64,000 nt of DNA, taken from positions 2,790,001 to 2,854,000 of the forward strand of contig JBCAML010000002.1 in NCBI GenBank assembly GCA_038503075.1. Reading direction: 5' to 3'. Source of the stretch: Gyromitra esculenta (taxonomy: Eukaryota > Ascomycota > Pezizomycetes > Pezizales > Discinaceae). The translations under genes were made by a program, and so were the position numbers. The number at the start of each line of letters is the position of its first letter. Position 1 is the stretch's first letter. Under the pieces are notes generated by a model. That model saw only the letters and a program-made list of their open reading frames with translations, was not told where the DNA came from and searched no databases. Shown here in pieces: positions 1 through 12,517 of this stretch.

Positions 1-250
1 CATGGGCAAGACCGCTGACGAGCTCAACGAGCTCAGCGATACGGAAAGCCCGTCCTACGATCATCAGGCTTATCTCGACACATTTTCTAATGCGAATTGC
101 AAGACCTATCTCTTCAAGTGCCGTGCGAAGATGGATGTTTATCAGGATACACAGAGAGTTAGATGCCAAGTTATGAGCGCTACCCCGCTGAACTATGCGG
201 TAGAGGCAGCGAAGTTGATCGAACAGATCAAGCTCTATTCGACGAATTAA
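1..250 (+). CDS. RFA1: Replication factor A subunit 1 (RPA70), C-terminal end, partial
   Basis: About 82 residues of the C-terminus, in frame from base 2 and ending with TAA at 248-250; the gene starts upstream of the window. The pattern CKTYLFKCRAKMDVYQD, then RVRCQV and a final EAAKLIEQIKLY helix, matches the end of the C-terminal OB fold (DBD-C) of the large subunit of replication protein A. RPA binds single-stranded DNA in replication, repair and recombination, and this C-terminal region also trimerises with RPA32 and RPA14. The zinc-ribbon cysteines of DBD-C lie before the window. Identification rests on this tail only, but the residue pattern is characteristic. Confidence 0.85.
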   Translation, partial: MGKTADELNELSDTESPSYDHQAYLDTFSNANCKTYLFKCRAKMDVYQDTQRVRCQVMSATPLNYAVEAAKLIEQIKLYSTN

Positions 251-690
251 ATTGTTCAAAGATATGTTATGTGTAGTTAGTCGGATTAAACGGATTCAGT
301 TCGGGCCGGAAGTAAAAAATATCATTTTGTTGAGAGTAATGAACGGTTGATTGTATCATAGCTGGAATACGTATTGGTAGGATGGACGAGTTATTTATTC
401 GCTATTGTTTCTGACCGTTCCTGTTCCTGTCCTGTCCGTCCTGTCCTATTCCGATTTAGATGCTTTGGTTTTGGCAATCTATTGGGTGAATTGGGTAGAG
501 TCTTGGCAGCCGTTGATTGATCTGATAAGGGTTTGCCCTGCATCCCACATTTTGGCTGCCCACAGTCCCACACACCGCAATCGCGTTGGATCATGCAACT
601 TCAATACCGCAACTTGTCGAACATCCGCCAATCTCGAGAAATAATCCCGTCGTCAGCAACACCCAGCAACCCATCACCAAAACCAGCACA
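251..690. other. Intergenic: RFA1 3' region and RPL18 promoter
   Basis: 440 bp with no credible gene. The second half is CT-rich (around 405-450) and should hold the RPL18 promoter and 5' leader. I could not pick out a definite TATA box or ribosomal-protein promoter element. Confidence 0.6.
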
Positions 691-1598
691 ATGGGGTAAG
701 CAGATGAGAAACCCCCCGTCTTTTTCACGGGAATACCATTCTCCACGAACGACGTCGGATTTGAGCCAGAGTTGCTAACAGGGTTCTGAGGAAATTACAG
801 TATCGATCTCGACCACAGGAGGCCCTCGCATCATCGCAAGGTTCGTTTTGTCTTGCTACAGATAGGATGAATTGGGGGATATGAGAGGATGGATGGAATC
901 GGAATGCTGATGGGGATTCCGTGAACAGGCGCCCAAGTCCGACAATGTATACCTTAAGCTCCTCGTGAAGCTTTATAGGTTTTTGGCCCGTATGTCACTC
1001 TCTGTCCCTCCTCCCAAAAATAAATCAAAATAGTAAAAGACTGATCCCCCGCCATAGGTCGTACCGACAGCGCCTTCAACAAGACCGTTCTCCGCCGCCT
1101 GTTCATGTCCAAGATCAACAAGCCCCCTGTCTCGATCTCTCGTATCATTAAGAACGGTGCGAACGCATTTGCGGACCACAACCACAACAAAACCGTTGTT
1201 GTTGTCGGTACCGTCACTGACGACAACCGTCTCCTCGTCGTGCCCAAGCTTACCGTCGCTGCCCTGCGATTCACCGCTACCGCTCGTGCCAGAATTGAGG
1301 CTGCCGGAGGCGAGGCTTTGACTCTTGACCAACTTGCATTGAGGGCACCTACTGGAAGCAACACTCTCCTAATTAGGGGACCTAAGAACGCTAGGGAAGC
1401 CGTCAAGCACTTCGGTTTTGGCCCACACAAGCACAAGAAGCCGTACGTTCTTCTTCTTCCATCGCTTTTGGCATGCAGGCCCCTACTAGGGAACTGGAAG
1501 GTACTGACGCATTTGGGGAATACAGCTATGTCGAGTCAAAGGGCAGGAAATTCGAGAAGGCCCGTGGTCGTCGCCGGAGCAGAGGTTTCAAGGTCTAA
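691..1598 (+). CDS. RPL18: 60S ribosomal protein L18 (eL18)
   Basis: Structural protein of the large ribosomal subunit. Five exons join in frame: 691-695, 801-840, 929-989, 1058-1442 and 1526-1598, giving 187 aa, very close to the usual eL18 length of about 186. The N-terminus reads [15 protein letters not shown], followed by a segment containing [17 protein letters not shown]. The core has [14 protein letters not shown] and [15 protein letters not shown], and the basic end is [10 protein letters not shown]. All four introns have GT...AG ends. Exon 1 is only five bases (ATGGG), so the start codon and first glycine are separated from the rest by a 105-bp intron; the MGIDL start of the family fixes this choice. 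It lies downstream of RFA1 on the same strand. Identification is certain; the microexon is an inference from frame and family. Confidence 0.95.
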
Positions 1599-3768
1599 AC
1601 AGTCAAATCCAAAAAGTTTTTTCCTTCCTCTTTTCACGACACAACTTCACAAATCCAAAACAAATCTACAGTGTACTATCTGGAAGCTCGGCGGGTGGTG
1701 GTGGGGGAATACAAAAAAAAGAGAAAAATATCCTACAATATCTTCTCTCTGTGTCTTGCTTGTCTATGTCATGGTGTTGGGTCGAATGGGTGGAGTGGGA
1801 TAAATGGATGGGATCGTTCTTTTTTCTTTTTTCTTTCCCTGCTACTGCTGTGTTTCTTGCCTTGTGTGCTAGGCTGGGAATGATAGGAGCATTGGCGTGA
1901 ATTCTGGGTCCGTACTGTACCTTTGAAAGACTTCAGGGATTTACAAGTGACGTTGTGTTCCGGTATAATATAGGGCTACCAACTCCTGGTGGTAGCGGTG
2001 ACAATATCAATGAAGTAGTGACCATATCATCCACAGCTCCAATTTGTAAAACTATCAAAGGACGACGTCTAGTCCAAATAACTAGCTCGAAATATCGAAA
2101 CATCCATCCCGGCCACTTTGTAGGGGAGGGTAAAGTTACAATTTGTATCCTCTACTCCCTCACAAGTGCATGTGGTTGGCCTTCGAATAGTTACTATCTC
2201 ATAATCCGAAACCAACAACTGTTGTGTATTTATAATAGAGATATTTGTAAAAATAACAAATAGACTAAAGTAACACGCGAGTTAGACGTTTAAATTCAAC
2301 TCATGTATGGTCGATTTCGGTATGGCCAACAGCCCAACGCGTTTGAGTTTTTACAATATCACAAATTACGAAACTATCTAGGTGTTACATGTTGTTACAG
2401 GGCGTAAAAGATTCGCATAGTTTCAGACGCCACTGTTTTCTCCTCTATTCTTACTTTAGTTACCTATACCGAAAGCAAACGATTGCGCGCAATAATGCCT
2501 ACAGCTGTGACCGCTCGGGTTTCGTTCAGTGCACCCCATATCTCCGAAGGCCAAGAGCAAACTTGGTAGCGCTCAGCACGTCTATGCAGTAGATTACCAA
2601 CAAGGAAGCGAAACAGGAAATCCCTTGGTGTGCTGTATGATATCTTGATTCGATTAAGTAGCTAGATGGCGCGACACGGCCGAGTGACTATCGATGACTA
2701 CAATTAACCCATACCCAGTCATTTACCTGATCGGGTTATATGTATGCAGCTAACCACCAACTGATTCTGTAAACCCAAAGGTAAATCAGGAAGGCCAGGC
2801 ATCAGCAATTCAATTGTTCGCTCACTATTAGCGATAGACAGCGTGCATCTTGATCGATCACATTGTCGAGACATGCGTCTCGAGTCAGAATACAACGCGA
2901 ACAGACTCTTTTAGTAATTTTTTAATTCCTATTGCCAACAAGAATCTGTAACCGCAAAACCAGTTGTTTATGCTGCTCCCGATCCAACAATATACCCTGT
3001 GGCTTGATACGCTATAAAACAGAGGTCAGAAAAAAAGACACGAAAAAAAAAGACAAACGAAACAAAAACAAAAGCAATAGACACGTGGTGAGGCATGAGT
3101 ATACCGAATAAGCCCTTCACACGCCAAAGAAATAACCCGAAAAATAAAAAAACGAAATAAGCAGAACAGAACGAAGGCGAAAGATAAAACCTCCCCTCCC
3201 AGCAAGTCCAGCTCTGACTTATACTCTTACAACACTAGCCTGCTGCACGCACAACAGTGATGTGCACAACAGCTAGATACAACGCTAAACCCCAACAACC
3301 GAGCCAATAGAAAGTAAACAATACCAGTACCGTATATCTGTACACCTGTTGTCCATATATGCGTATGTACTCAGCTGTACAAATGGATGAAAAATAAAAG
3401 GTATAGAATAAACCCAAACCCAAACCAAAAAGCGCCATGGCATCAAGCCCATGAAAAAAAGTGCCCCAGAAAGAAAGGTGAAAAAAGAAACAGATAGGAA
3501 AGAGTAAGTAAAGAGTGGAGGCCGTGAAGAGAGAATACGAACGGTGCTGTTGATTCAGCTCAAGCCTAAAGGATAAGTAAGATAAAAGCCAAAGCAGTTG
3601 AATAGGAAAGGCGCCGTTAAAGGGCTAAGTAAGTAGGCGAATATTTGTACGAAAAAGGTGCTCGAGAAGAAAAACTAGAATAAAGAGAAAAACGGGTATC
3701 GCTTGCAAAAACAAAATCCCAAAATCCAACCCATCACAAAGGAAACCTCGAAAAAGGCGACCATAAGG
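1599..3768. other. Long AT-rich intergenic region
   Basis: About 2.2 kb between convergent genes. It holds the 3' UTR of RPL18 and, towards 3000-3700, a strongly A-rich stretch on the plus strand that is the likely 3' UTR of the minus-strand gene at 3769-5150. No RNA gene or protein-coding gene is recognisable. Confidence 0.5.
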
Positions 3769-5150
3769 TCATGATGATGCTGATACACAGCTACTGCTAC
3801 ACTCCCTACATCCCCACCCAAGCATCCATCCCACGGCGGCCCACACAACTCCACCACCTAGGAGATATATCCATACCCATCCGAACATCAAGTCATATGT
3901 GCCTTCCCGATTTCTCGTTTGAGTCACCTCTAGAAACTCATTCAACAAACCCTCTAAGTCAGCGTCCTTCAAATATGAACCACGCCTAGCGAGGAGCGCA
4001 GGCGAAGGTAAAGCTGATGATATTCCGGACTTTTGATAGAATGCGGGCGAGGCTAGAGCTGATAGTACTTCTGCTCTTGGTGATGTAGCGTCTAATCCTA
4101 CTGGACGCTTTCGGAGTGTTGGTGGTGGTGTAGGTGGTAGTTCAAGTATTTGAGAGGGCGATGTTGTTGATGTTGGAGGCTCCAAAATGGGGGAGGATGA
4201 CATTGTAGGGGCTAAAGATATTTCAGGTGAAGGAGGACCTGTGTTCGGGCCTGTCGAATCCCCATCCTTATCGATGATGATCTTGCTTGTTCTTCGGGAC
4301 TGCCTTGGTGCAATAAATGGCAACGAGGACATTCTGTGAAAAGATTGTGTGAGTTTTGGGGTTCCCGGACTTGACGCGTTGAGGCCCATGCCATTATTTG
4401 TGACTGTAGCCATTGATGAGGACGTTGACCGTGACATGTCGAAAAACGATGTTTCTTCCTCCAGTTCTTCTTCAACTGCACCAGACAGATCTAGAGCTTC
4501 AGGCTGTCGTAGCGGTGTAGTAGGCGAAGATACTGCTGCTTCGGCTTGAGCTTGTAAGCCTGCAAGGAGCATCGACAACCTCTGGAACGCAACGTCATTT
4601 TGAATAGTCTCCTCTTCCACCTCTAATGTATTTGTTTCCCGTTGCTCTTCATCTTTCTCCTCTACCTCCTCTACACACGCATATGACCTCCTCGTCAATG
4701 AATCCCGTGGTGATAGAAAGCCGTCTGACGATTTCCAGGAGGATGGCAAGGAGTCTAGCGAGAAACGAACCGAAGCCATCGACGACGCGGTTGTGGGCCG
4801 ACTGAAATAAGGAACTCCATCTTCTCCGTCCAAATCCTCGTCGGCAATAGCAGAAGCACGCGATGAAGGCGGTAAAGTATCTGGCGTAATTACATCGCCG
4901 CGGATTACACGGCGTGGTCCTAGAAGGTCACCCTCAAATTTGTCCAGTGCTACCCGCGTCCTGTTTGAATTAAGATCAGCTCCCGCCACTCAATAAAAGG
5001 GGACGAAAAGCAAAAAACATACCGGTTTAACTGTGTAGCCAAGTCCTCATTATCTCCTATTCCATCAGCATTCAATCGCAACAACGACTTAAGCCCCGTC
5101 AAGTGTTCTGATAATGTTTCCCGCGATACCTCCATCCCCTGGGTAAGCAT
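3769..5150 (-). CDS. Hypothetical Ser/Pro-rich disordered protein
   Basis: Not recognised. Two exons, 5150-5023 and 4960-3769, join in frame across a 62-bp GT...AG intron, giving about 439 aa. The N-terminal ~60 residues (SREHL-type helix with LTGLKSLLRLNADGIGDNEDL) look folded and helical. The rest is low complexity: acidic patches (EEVEEKDEEQRE), a short helix with FQRLSMLLAGLQAQAEAA, and many SP/TP and RRS/RRG motifs that would suit CDK or basophilic kinase sites. The last ~45 residues after EGLLNEFLEVTQTRNREGT turn hydrophobic and Trp/Gly-rich; they may be translated intron, so the true C-terminus could differ. ATG 5150 is preceded by a TTTGCAG sequence that could be an acceptor, so the start (5150 or 5135) is also tentative. 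Confidence 0.6.
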
Positions 5151-7355
5151 CTGCAAATAGCCGAAAGGCAAGCAGTAATAAACAGGGTAAAAAGAGTGGA
5201 AGAACAATAGATATAGATAATGTATGTGGTGTTGAATTGATCAAGATTAAAGAGAACTATCAAGCTTCTTCTATGTTTCCGGCGCCCCACAAGCGCTATC
5301 AAGAGAATAGTTGGCGGGTCATAGTTCTCTAGGGTGAGGAAGTTGGACAGGAGATGTAAGTGGAGGAGAGATGAGGCCCATGCGATCGATGCAAGATCCC
5401 TACCAGGAACCCGAACCTCCCACCCAACAGCAATGCAACACACGCAGCATGGGGAATTCCTGCCTCCCCCACCCAAAATTCCCGGGATAGCCCCCAACCT
5501 CGTACATATGACGCGCGCAGAAGCCCAAAAGTGCGACCTGCGAGGAAGATCTGATCTAAATCTGTCACGGACGGATGAAAAGGAATTCCCAGCGCCAGCC
5601 TTTCGCCTCATCTTGCAGGGCAGCCTGCATCAAACGCGAAACCTTAATGATAAACAAACGAAAAGCGACATCTACAAAACCGGCTGCAATATCTCGGCAC
5701 ATTCAGCTCCACGGTCCAGGAGGTACCGCCAGTTTCGGTGGTACTTGCAGGAAGGATGTGGCTTCTTTAACGAAATATCAGCCATTTGGAATATCTGGGT
5801 GGTGGGAAGACGTGGACCACTGTCGTCGAGTCCACGCCACGCTGGAGCGAGCCAACGACGCCTGCATACAGTACGACCCTGAAACGCTTCTGAAAACAGC
5901 CAAAGATAGTGTCGATTCAGCTTGACATGGCTCCAGTTATCAACATAATGTTCTTAGGCACCGTCGTTCGAGCAAAAGCTCTCAGACAACAACTTCAAGC
6001 ATCTAAAATGCTTAGCGTAAGTAAGCAAGCTGATTTAAAGCTGAGAGCTCTCTTTTTTGATGACAAAGCGGAGAAAGCTATGCTTCCAAAAAACATAAGC
6101 CAAATATCTTATCTCATACGAAAAAAGAACCTAACAAGCTCTCGATGGAATAGCTCGTTCTTAGCGGATGACCCAAATCTGTTATACAAGTGCGCTCGTG
6201 GATGATGGTGATAACTAGACTACCTTGTTCATGTAAAGTTAATGTGATTCAGGTTCTTGTCGATGGTCACTTGCTTGCTCCGATTATGTCTCGAGTAAGC
6301 GCACGTGCGCTGCACTGTAGAAAGGGCATGGCGATTAAGTTACTATTCCAAGTGATTGGGAATCGCCTAACCTTCCAAAGGTACTGCGCGTAAGATGTTT
6401 TAGTATTCGTGTGAATATCTATACCCCACGCCCATTTTCGAAATTGATTGGCGGTTTGAACTCATTCTGACCTTAACGGCCTCGTCTTTGCTCGTTTACT
6501 GGTGCAGTTCACATCAATCTTCACCTTCCTTCTATTGACAAGTTTTTTTTTTTTGCTCGCCAGCATATATTTTTTGTTTCACTCTACCAACGGGTACCTG
6601 CACTTGTCACATTTCCTATGGCTTACATGTATGTATGCCACGAGACATGCGCAAATAAATAGAGTAGCGGACACAAAGTTCCGGGAGAATGGCCTTGAAT
6701 TCACTTCCGTATGCATGCGCATTTTAAGAAAACCTGTTACTATTGATTTAGCGATCGATGTAAGCACCTGTTTAACTAATTGGTGCGGTGATCATGACTT
6801 GAGTTGCTCATACACTTCTATCTACTGCAGTAAAGGGTCGCCCATCCAGGTTTCTCGAAGGAAGAGGATAAGTATCTCTTTACTTACACTAAAAGAAGTT
6901 GTATCACGGTTTGGGCTTGATGTCACCCATGTACTTGATCCTTTTCTAATTTGTGTAGCGTTTAATTATGCAGCTACACGGATGGCAATATTATTTAGTT
7001 TTGTCTAAAGCACAAGTGAGTCTTGATATAGCCTAATCTCGATAGTGCCATGTTCGATATCCCGCGGCTTGCGCCTGAATATTACAGTAATTTACATGTA
7101 GCTACGTGAATCGGCCAGGCGAAAGAGGACAGCGGTTCTTCGCTAATTGAACTACGCAAGAAATCCTAGAAATTGTGAATCTTGAAAGCCCGATACATAA
7201 ACTTCTCAGAATCAAACATTCAAGTTAATGAGTTGTTGAAACCCTAGTTGATATCTGAATTTCGAATAAATATCGCCTTCGTATCGACATCTCACTTCTT
7301 TCACCACCAACCCGTACCCCCATCAATACTCATCTAAGACACTACTACCACAAAA
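5151..7355. other. Intergenic region without recognised genes
   Basis: About 2.2 kb holding the divergent promoters of the genes at 3769-5150 (minus) and 7356-7601 (plus). Open frames at 5334-5882, 5575-5925, 5909-6205 and 6502-7008 have no recognisable domain, overlap each other in different frames or lack an ATG start, and are not called. Confidence 0.5.
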
Positions 7356-7601
7356 ATGTCAGACATTGATACCTGCTTTATCGCGCTTTCGGAAAACGCT
7401 GAATTACTGACCAGGCTATTTGAAATCCTCACTCAAGAAGCCCAAGAACTCTTTGACTCTGGTATCCGCAACGACAGGCTAGTGGAGGACATGACCTATA
7501 GATACGCCTCCCTCAGAGCTAAATTCTACCAAATGCAGGCTGATTATAGTAGATTAAAGCGGATACAGCAAGAGAGAGATCTAATAAAGTCGAACGAATA
7601 G
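7356..7601 (+). CDS. Small hypothetical helical protein (81 aa)
   Basis: Not recognised. A single uninterrupted frame starts at ATG 7356 in a good fungal context (CACAAAA before the ATG) after a C/A-rich leader typical of expressed fungal genes, and ends with TAG at 7599-7601. The protein is almost entirely predicted helix: NAELLTRLFEILTQEAQELFD, then RLVEDMTYRYASLRAKFYQM and a charged tail. The leucine spacing suggests a short coiled coil. No signal peptide or membrane segment. The neighbours are unrelated. It is short, but composition and start context favour a real gene. Confidence 0.5.
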   Translation: MSDIDTCFIALSENAELLTRLFEILTQEAQELFDSGIRNDRLVEDMTYRYASLRAKFYQMQADYSRLKRIQQERDLIKSNE

Positions 7602-9217
7602 CAGTGTTGGGAATTTAATAAGACACAGACTAACACTGGTGGAAGTATCTCTGACGGAGAAATGAGCATCTGATTTTATTTTAAATTCTTAAGTTATTTT
7701 TGAGGTATATGTAATTAATACGCTGTGTTAGTAGTATGTTGAATATGTTGAATACGTACAAAGGGGGGGCTACTGCTAAGTAACTTCCCGACAAAAAAAA
7801 ACAGCCGCCCTAATTCTATTGTTCTACGAATATCTCCATAAGTTGTTCCGCAATAATAAGTACCTCTATTCAACGAAATGTCTGCCCCCCGGATGGGGGG
7901 AGAACAATGAGATTACAGACTTCTGATGGAATGAGCCGATTGTTCGCAAAAATGTCAAGTTTATGAATATTACAATCTCTACTTGCCCCGAGCTTTTTCG
8001 GTTGCTTAGAACAAGTGTATTGAAAAACAGGAATATAGAGGATCCAGTCGGCGGCAGTGGGCCTGGGATTTGTTTGTAGTCAAATCTCGGGGTCAATTTA
8101 TATCCTAAGGGAAGCGTTTAGTTTAGTGTGTTTGATGATAAAAGATTTTGAGAATTTGGTTCAATTGCAGGTAAGATACAGAGCTGTATCATGTGGTTTT
8201 CGGGAGAATGTCTGTTGCACGTGATAAATTTTTTAAAAAACCAAGGATCCAATTCAACAGTTTTCAGTTTAGTACAAGCGACGGAAAGCAAAGCCCTTAG
8301 GAACAGCAGGCCTCCTTTGTGCCGTATGAATCCCTGCTCATTTGAATGTATTTTGTTGTGGTCTTGGGGGGGTTCCCTATGTACTTATTGATTTTGGCGG
8401 CCGTAGCGAGATTCAGCGCACCCTTATTTCTTCATAGGCGCATACCCTAAAGTATATACATGCAGTATATAGAGCACTTGTGAGTGACCTTGTCACGATA
8501 TAGGTCAGCAAGACGAATACGTACTTCATGCTGTGTCCTATCAGCTACGCTATACTCTAGGATAAAGCTTGTCACTGGAAGTATCTTATGCTGAATGTCT
8601 AAAGTAAGAACTCCGAGGAAGCTCTTCTTATAGTTCTTGGCATCTTTTTTATTTTATTTTTTGGTCCTACATAGATTTGAAGATTGGGATGACTGAAACT
8701 ATTACAAATCAGACCAGGCATCGCATTCCCCTTGCCGAGATTCGCAAGCGACGGATTGGCGATATCGCGATAAGGACGGAACTTTGCCTGACAGGCACCA
8801 CAGCGATCCTGGCCCTATGATGCCTTTGCGCATGACTCCCCGCTCTCTGTCACACAGTGCATCACTCAGTCAGCCCCTTCCCTCCATCATTCCTTTCTAT
8901 CCTATAATCACCACCCCTCTCTCATCTTGTGTACGTAGAATAGAATAGGAGTATTCCAGCCCCTCTACTCATCACAGCCAGCCTCCCGTCCTCATTTTGC
9001 TCAGTTTTTGTCTCCAGAATTTCCACGGTATTCTGCTAGAAGCTACTCCTACATCTGTGAAATACCCCGCGTTTGCAGCAAACCTACTCGATCGAACTCT
9101 ACTACATTCGTCTCTTCCATAGCCCACCTTATTCGAGCGACAGTCGAACCAAAAAAGACAGTAGCACCATAGACAGACAGTAACACCATAGACAGACTCC
9201 CAAGGAGAAGTGCAACG
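7602..9217. other. Intergenic region upstream of ATG7
   Basis: About 1.6 kb. Open frames here are short and lack family features. The last ~350 bp (about 8870-9217) are C/T-rich and contain the likely promoter and leader of ATG7, including a direct repeat of a CACCATAGACAGAC sequence at about 9164-9198. Confidence 0.5.
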
Positions 9218-11515
9218 ATGAAATACGCATCCTTCGACTCTTTTGTCGATACTCCCTTCTATTACTCTCTCGCCAGTCACAAGATCGAATACGATAAGCT
9301 TGATGACTCGCCGCGGAGGGTACTGGGCCAATACATGCAGCACAACAATGAGATGCAAGTTCATGGCAACGCCTTAATTGCGGACGAGTAAGGACTTCTT
9401 TATTTCTCCCTTTTTCTCGTCGAGAGGCCGTGCTTACGGCAGTGCTGGAATAGGGTTGGGAAGGACTCCTGCAGGGCTGAAGGAATGATTAAGAATTTCA
9501 ACACCATCGAGGAGTTTAAGAAAGTTTCTAAACCGGAGATTTTGCAGAAAATCGCACGGACGGTAGTTTTGTCCTTACCAGAGTTTCACAAGTTTAGAAG
9601 TAATATACTGATGCATTAATAGATTTGGGATGCAATATTGGATGGATCAATCTACTCAGCCCCCTCTCTGCTTTCGTCATTCGTGATCCTTTCCTATGCG
9701 GACTTGAAGAAATACAGATTTCATAACTTATTTGGATTCCCCGCCTTCGTCTCTACTCCTCAATGGAACATTAGCGGGCCTATAGATAGACTTGACTCTC
9801 AACAAAGCTCGACATTAGTAGAGGCAGTCAACACTTGGCAATACAGCGCCGATTCTCGACAGCGAGGCTTCTTTCTGCTTAAACGGGAAGAAGGTTCATG
9901 GAAGGTGGCATCTTTAGGAGAGTTTGAAAGAGGCTTTTTTGGAGAGGATGTGGATGAGCTGGATCGGTTCGTCGCATTCGTAGATCCGAGCACATTCGAC
10001 GAGTATCCTGGCTGGCCGCTGAGAAATTTATTGATGCTTGTGAGGAAAAGATGGGGTTGGAGGAAGGTCAGGGTTTTGTGTTATAGGGATACCCATAGGG
10101 ACAGATACGAGCCGAAGAGCTTTGTAATGGATTTAGAACTCGATAAGGATGTAGAAGGCGAATTTGGGGATTTGAGCTTGGGAGGTACGTTTTTTGACTA
10201 GATAGAGAAGATTAAAGGATTTGCTAATGTATAGATGACGATAGATGAAATGCCCCAAGTTGTCGGTTGGGAGAAAGATCCCGAAAATAAGATTAAGGCA
10301 AAACGAGCAGATCTATCAGCTTCGATGGACCCAAAGAAACAAGCAGACATTAACGTCGATCTTAATTTGAAGCTTATGAAATGGCGCATCGCTCCAGATT
10401 TGAACCTGGACAATATTAAGAAGACAAGATGTCTCCTACTGGGTGCTGGAACACTTGGTTCGTATGTTGCGCGAGTACTGCTTGGTTGGGGTGTTCACAA
10501 AATCACATTTGTCGATTCTGGCACAGTCTCCTTCTCAAATCCGGTCAGACAACCCTTATTCACCTTTGAAGATTGTATCGGAGGAAAGACAAAAAAGGCT
10601 GTTCAGGCCGTGGAAGCTCTGAAAGCTATATACCCAGGCGTGGACGCGGAAGGGTTTGATATGACTGTACCGATGGCAGCTCATCCGTTTTCGGACTCGC
10701 AGGAAGAAAGTGTCAAGAAGGATTACGAAAAACTGAAGCAACTATTTGAAGATCATGATGCAATCTTTTTATTGATGGACACAAGGGAGAGCCGTTGGCT
10801 GCCAACCGTCATGGGGAAAAGCATGGGAAAGATCGTTATGAATGCTGCCCTTGGGTTTGATAGCTATGTAGTCATGAGACATGGAGTCAAACCAGACGAA
10901 ACGCAGGAAGGTGGTGAAGAGTTGGGTTGTTACTATTGCAATGATGTCGTGGCACCGGGAGATGTAAGATGACTACTCACTCTATGAGTATTTTTAATAC
11001 TGTAAAAGGCTAACTAAAAGTTTAGAGCTTGACGGATAGAACGTTAGATCAGCAGTGCACAGTTACTAGGCCAGGGCTCGCGCCAATTGCTAGTGCGCTG
11101 TTGGTAGAGACACTTGTTTCAATCCTTCAACATGACCTTAGGTAATATAGACCTCATTTCGCGAATTTGAGATTAATCTAATACTTCAAACAGGGCTGCT
11201 GCACCAGCACCAGAGTCAGCAACTCAGGATCGTGGCGGTCATCCGTTAGGTTTAATACCTCATACGGTTCGAGGTTTCCTAGCATCGTTCCAGAATATGA
11301 TGATCAAGGGTCCTGCGTACGACTGCTGCTCAGCTTGCTCGGAGCCTATAGTCAATGCTTATAGAGAGGGTGGGTGGAGTTTTGTCAAGAGGGCATTGAA
11401 CGAGAAGGACTATGTTGAGGAACTTAGTGGATTGGCAGAGGTGCAGAGGAGGGCCAATGCTTTTGAGGAGGAAGAGGATCTGGAATGGTCTGACTCTGAG
11501 GAAGCCGAAGCATAG
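9218..11515 (+). CDS. ATG7: Ubiquitin-like modifier-activating enzyme Atg7 (autophagy E1)
   Basis: E1-like enzyme that activates Atg8 and Atg12 with ATP and passes them to Atg3 and Atg10 during autophagosome formation. Six exons: 9218-9387, 9454-9562, 9623-10184, 10245-10963, 11026-11141 and 11194-11515, giving 665 aa, within the family range. The N-terminal domain includes [17 protein letters not shown] and the motif PQVVGWE. The nucleotide-binding loop GAGTLGS is near residues 347-353, followed by [18 protein letters not shown]. The catalytic cysteine is Cys531 in [10 protein letters not shown], at the start of exon 5. The tail is acidic ([13 protein letters not shown]) as in other fungi. 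The exon 3/4 junction uses the strong donor GTACGT with acceptor at 10243-10244; the nearer acceptor at 10234 gives an immediate stop. Identification is certain. Confidence 0.97.
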
Positions 11516-12517
11516 AGGTGTGGATTGGTATAGCTAGACGTTGCATGTTTCATACCTTTTTTTTTTTATTGAAGACTTTTCGCTAGTGCTGGGAAGGGGT
11601 TTTATGGAGTTTTATATAATTCAAGTGATGAGATGAAGTGGGTTTATACACTGATACATGCGCCTACTATTTTATCTACTCGTTGTTTTTCTTGTTTTTT
11701 GTATTCTGGGGTTTGTTAAAGAGACTTAAAGGTCGTCCGGTTTCATGTATTCAAGCGTACGGTGTGACCCTGTAGCTATGATAATATTAGAAGATTCATG
11801 CTATTACTGTGTGGCCAGGAAGCTTCCTGAGAATAAGGTCTCTAAGTAGCAATTACGAAGTACATGTGCTCTAAGGTTTTATGAAAGGAAGAGAAATCCG
11901 AATCTTATAACAGTCGTAGTGTATCGAGCACTACCTGTGGGATCTGTGTCTACATATATGGTTAGTACAATAGGACAGTTGGCTGTAATCACAAGTTGTC
12001 ACTCGTATGGTAACCCATTTGCTCTCAGAAAACATCCATTTACCCATTAGGAAGTAGTTTTTAGAAAAGCATAAGATCTACGCTAGGTGTGGTCATAGCT
12101 AATTGACAGTAAAGATTAGGAAGTAACGTGCCAGCCGAGGCGAAATAACATAGCTATAGGCAAGGGTTGATCTAAGAGTAATCTTCATTGCCTTCTACGA
12201 ATGGAAAGACACCCTTAGACTCGCGCATAAACTTTGGAAACGTTTCAAAAAAATCATTTCTCGGCCGTAGACTTTATTATAGCCGCACTATCTTTTTTAT
12301 GAAGTGACTTCTCTTCACCAAATATCATTCCTGAGTTCACCACCTCGTTCTCGCACCCTAGAGTTATACGTATACAATCCCTACCACATTCTTTTGGGGA
12401 ACAACTTCATCGAGCATATTCAAGCTCTAGAACCACTCAAGTACTTTGAGCACAGGTAGATACTTTTTATTCTCTTCTGTATGTGTTTTCTAACTCTGCC
12501 AAACGCCACAAAACATA
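11516..12517. other. Intergenic region
   Basis: About 1 kb with the ATG7 3' UTR (T-rich from 11559) and the promoter of the next gene. No gene seen. Confidence 0.5.

Noticed and set aside
954..1436. Minus-strand open frames over RPL18
   Set aside because: They are shadows of the conserved ribosomal protein exons and have no features of their own.
5334..5925. Plus-strand open frames upstream of the disordered-protein gene
   Set aside because: Overlapping frames without domains, homologues I recognise, or clean splice structure.
6502..7008. 168-codon plus-strand open frame
   Set aside because: Begins at GTG without ATG, has AT-rich random composition and no domain.
10151..10234. Alternative ATG7 intron starting at GTAGAA and ending at the TAG before 10235
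   Set aside because: Weaker donor; the GTACGT donor with acceptor at 10244 restores the conserved [10 protein letters not shown] segment.
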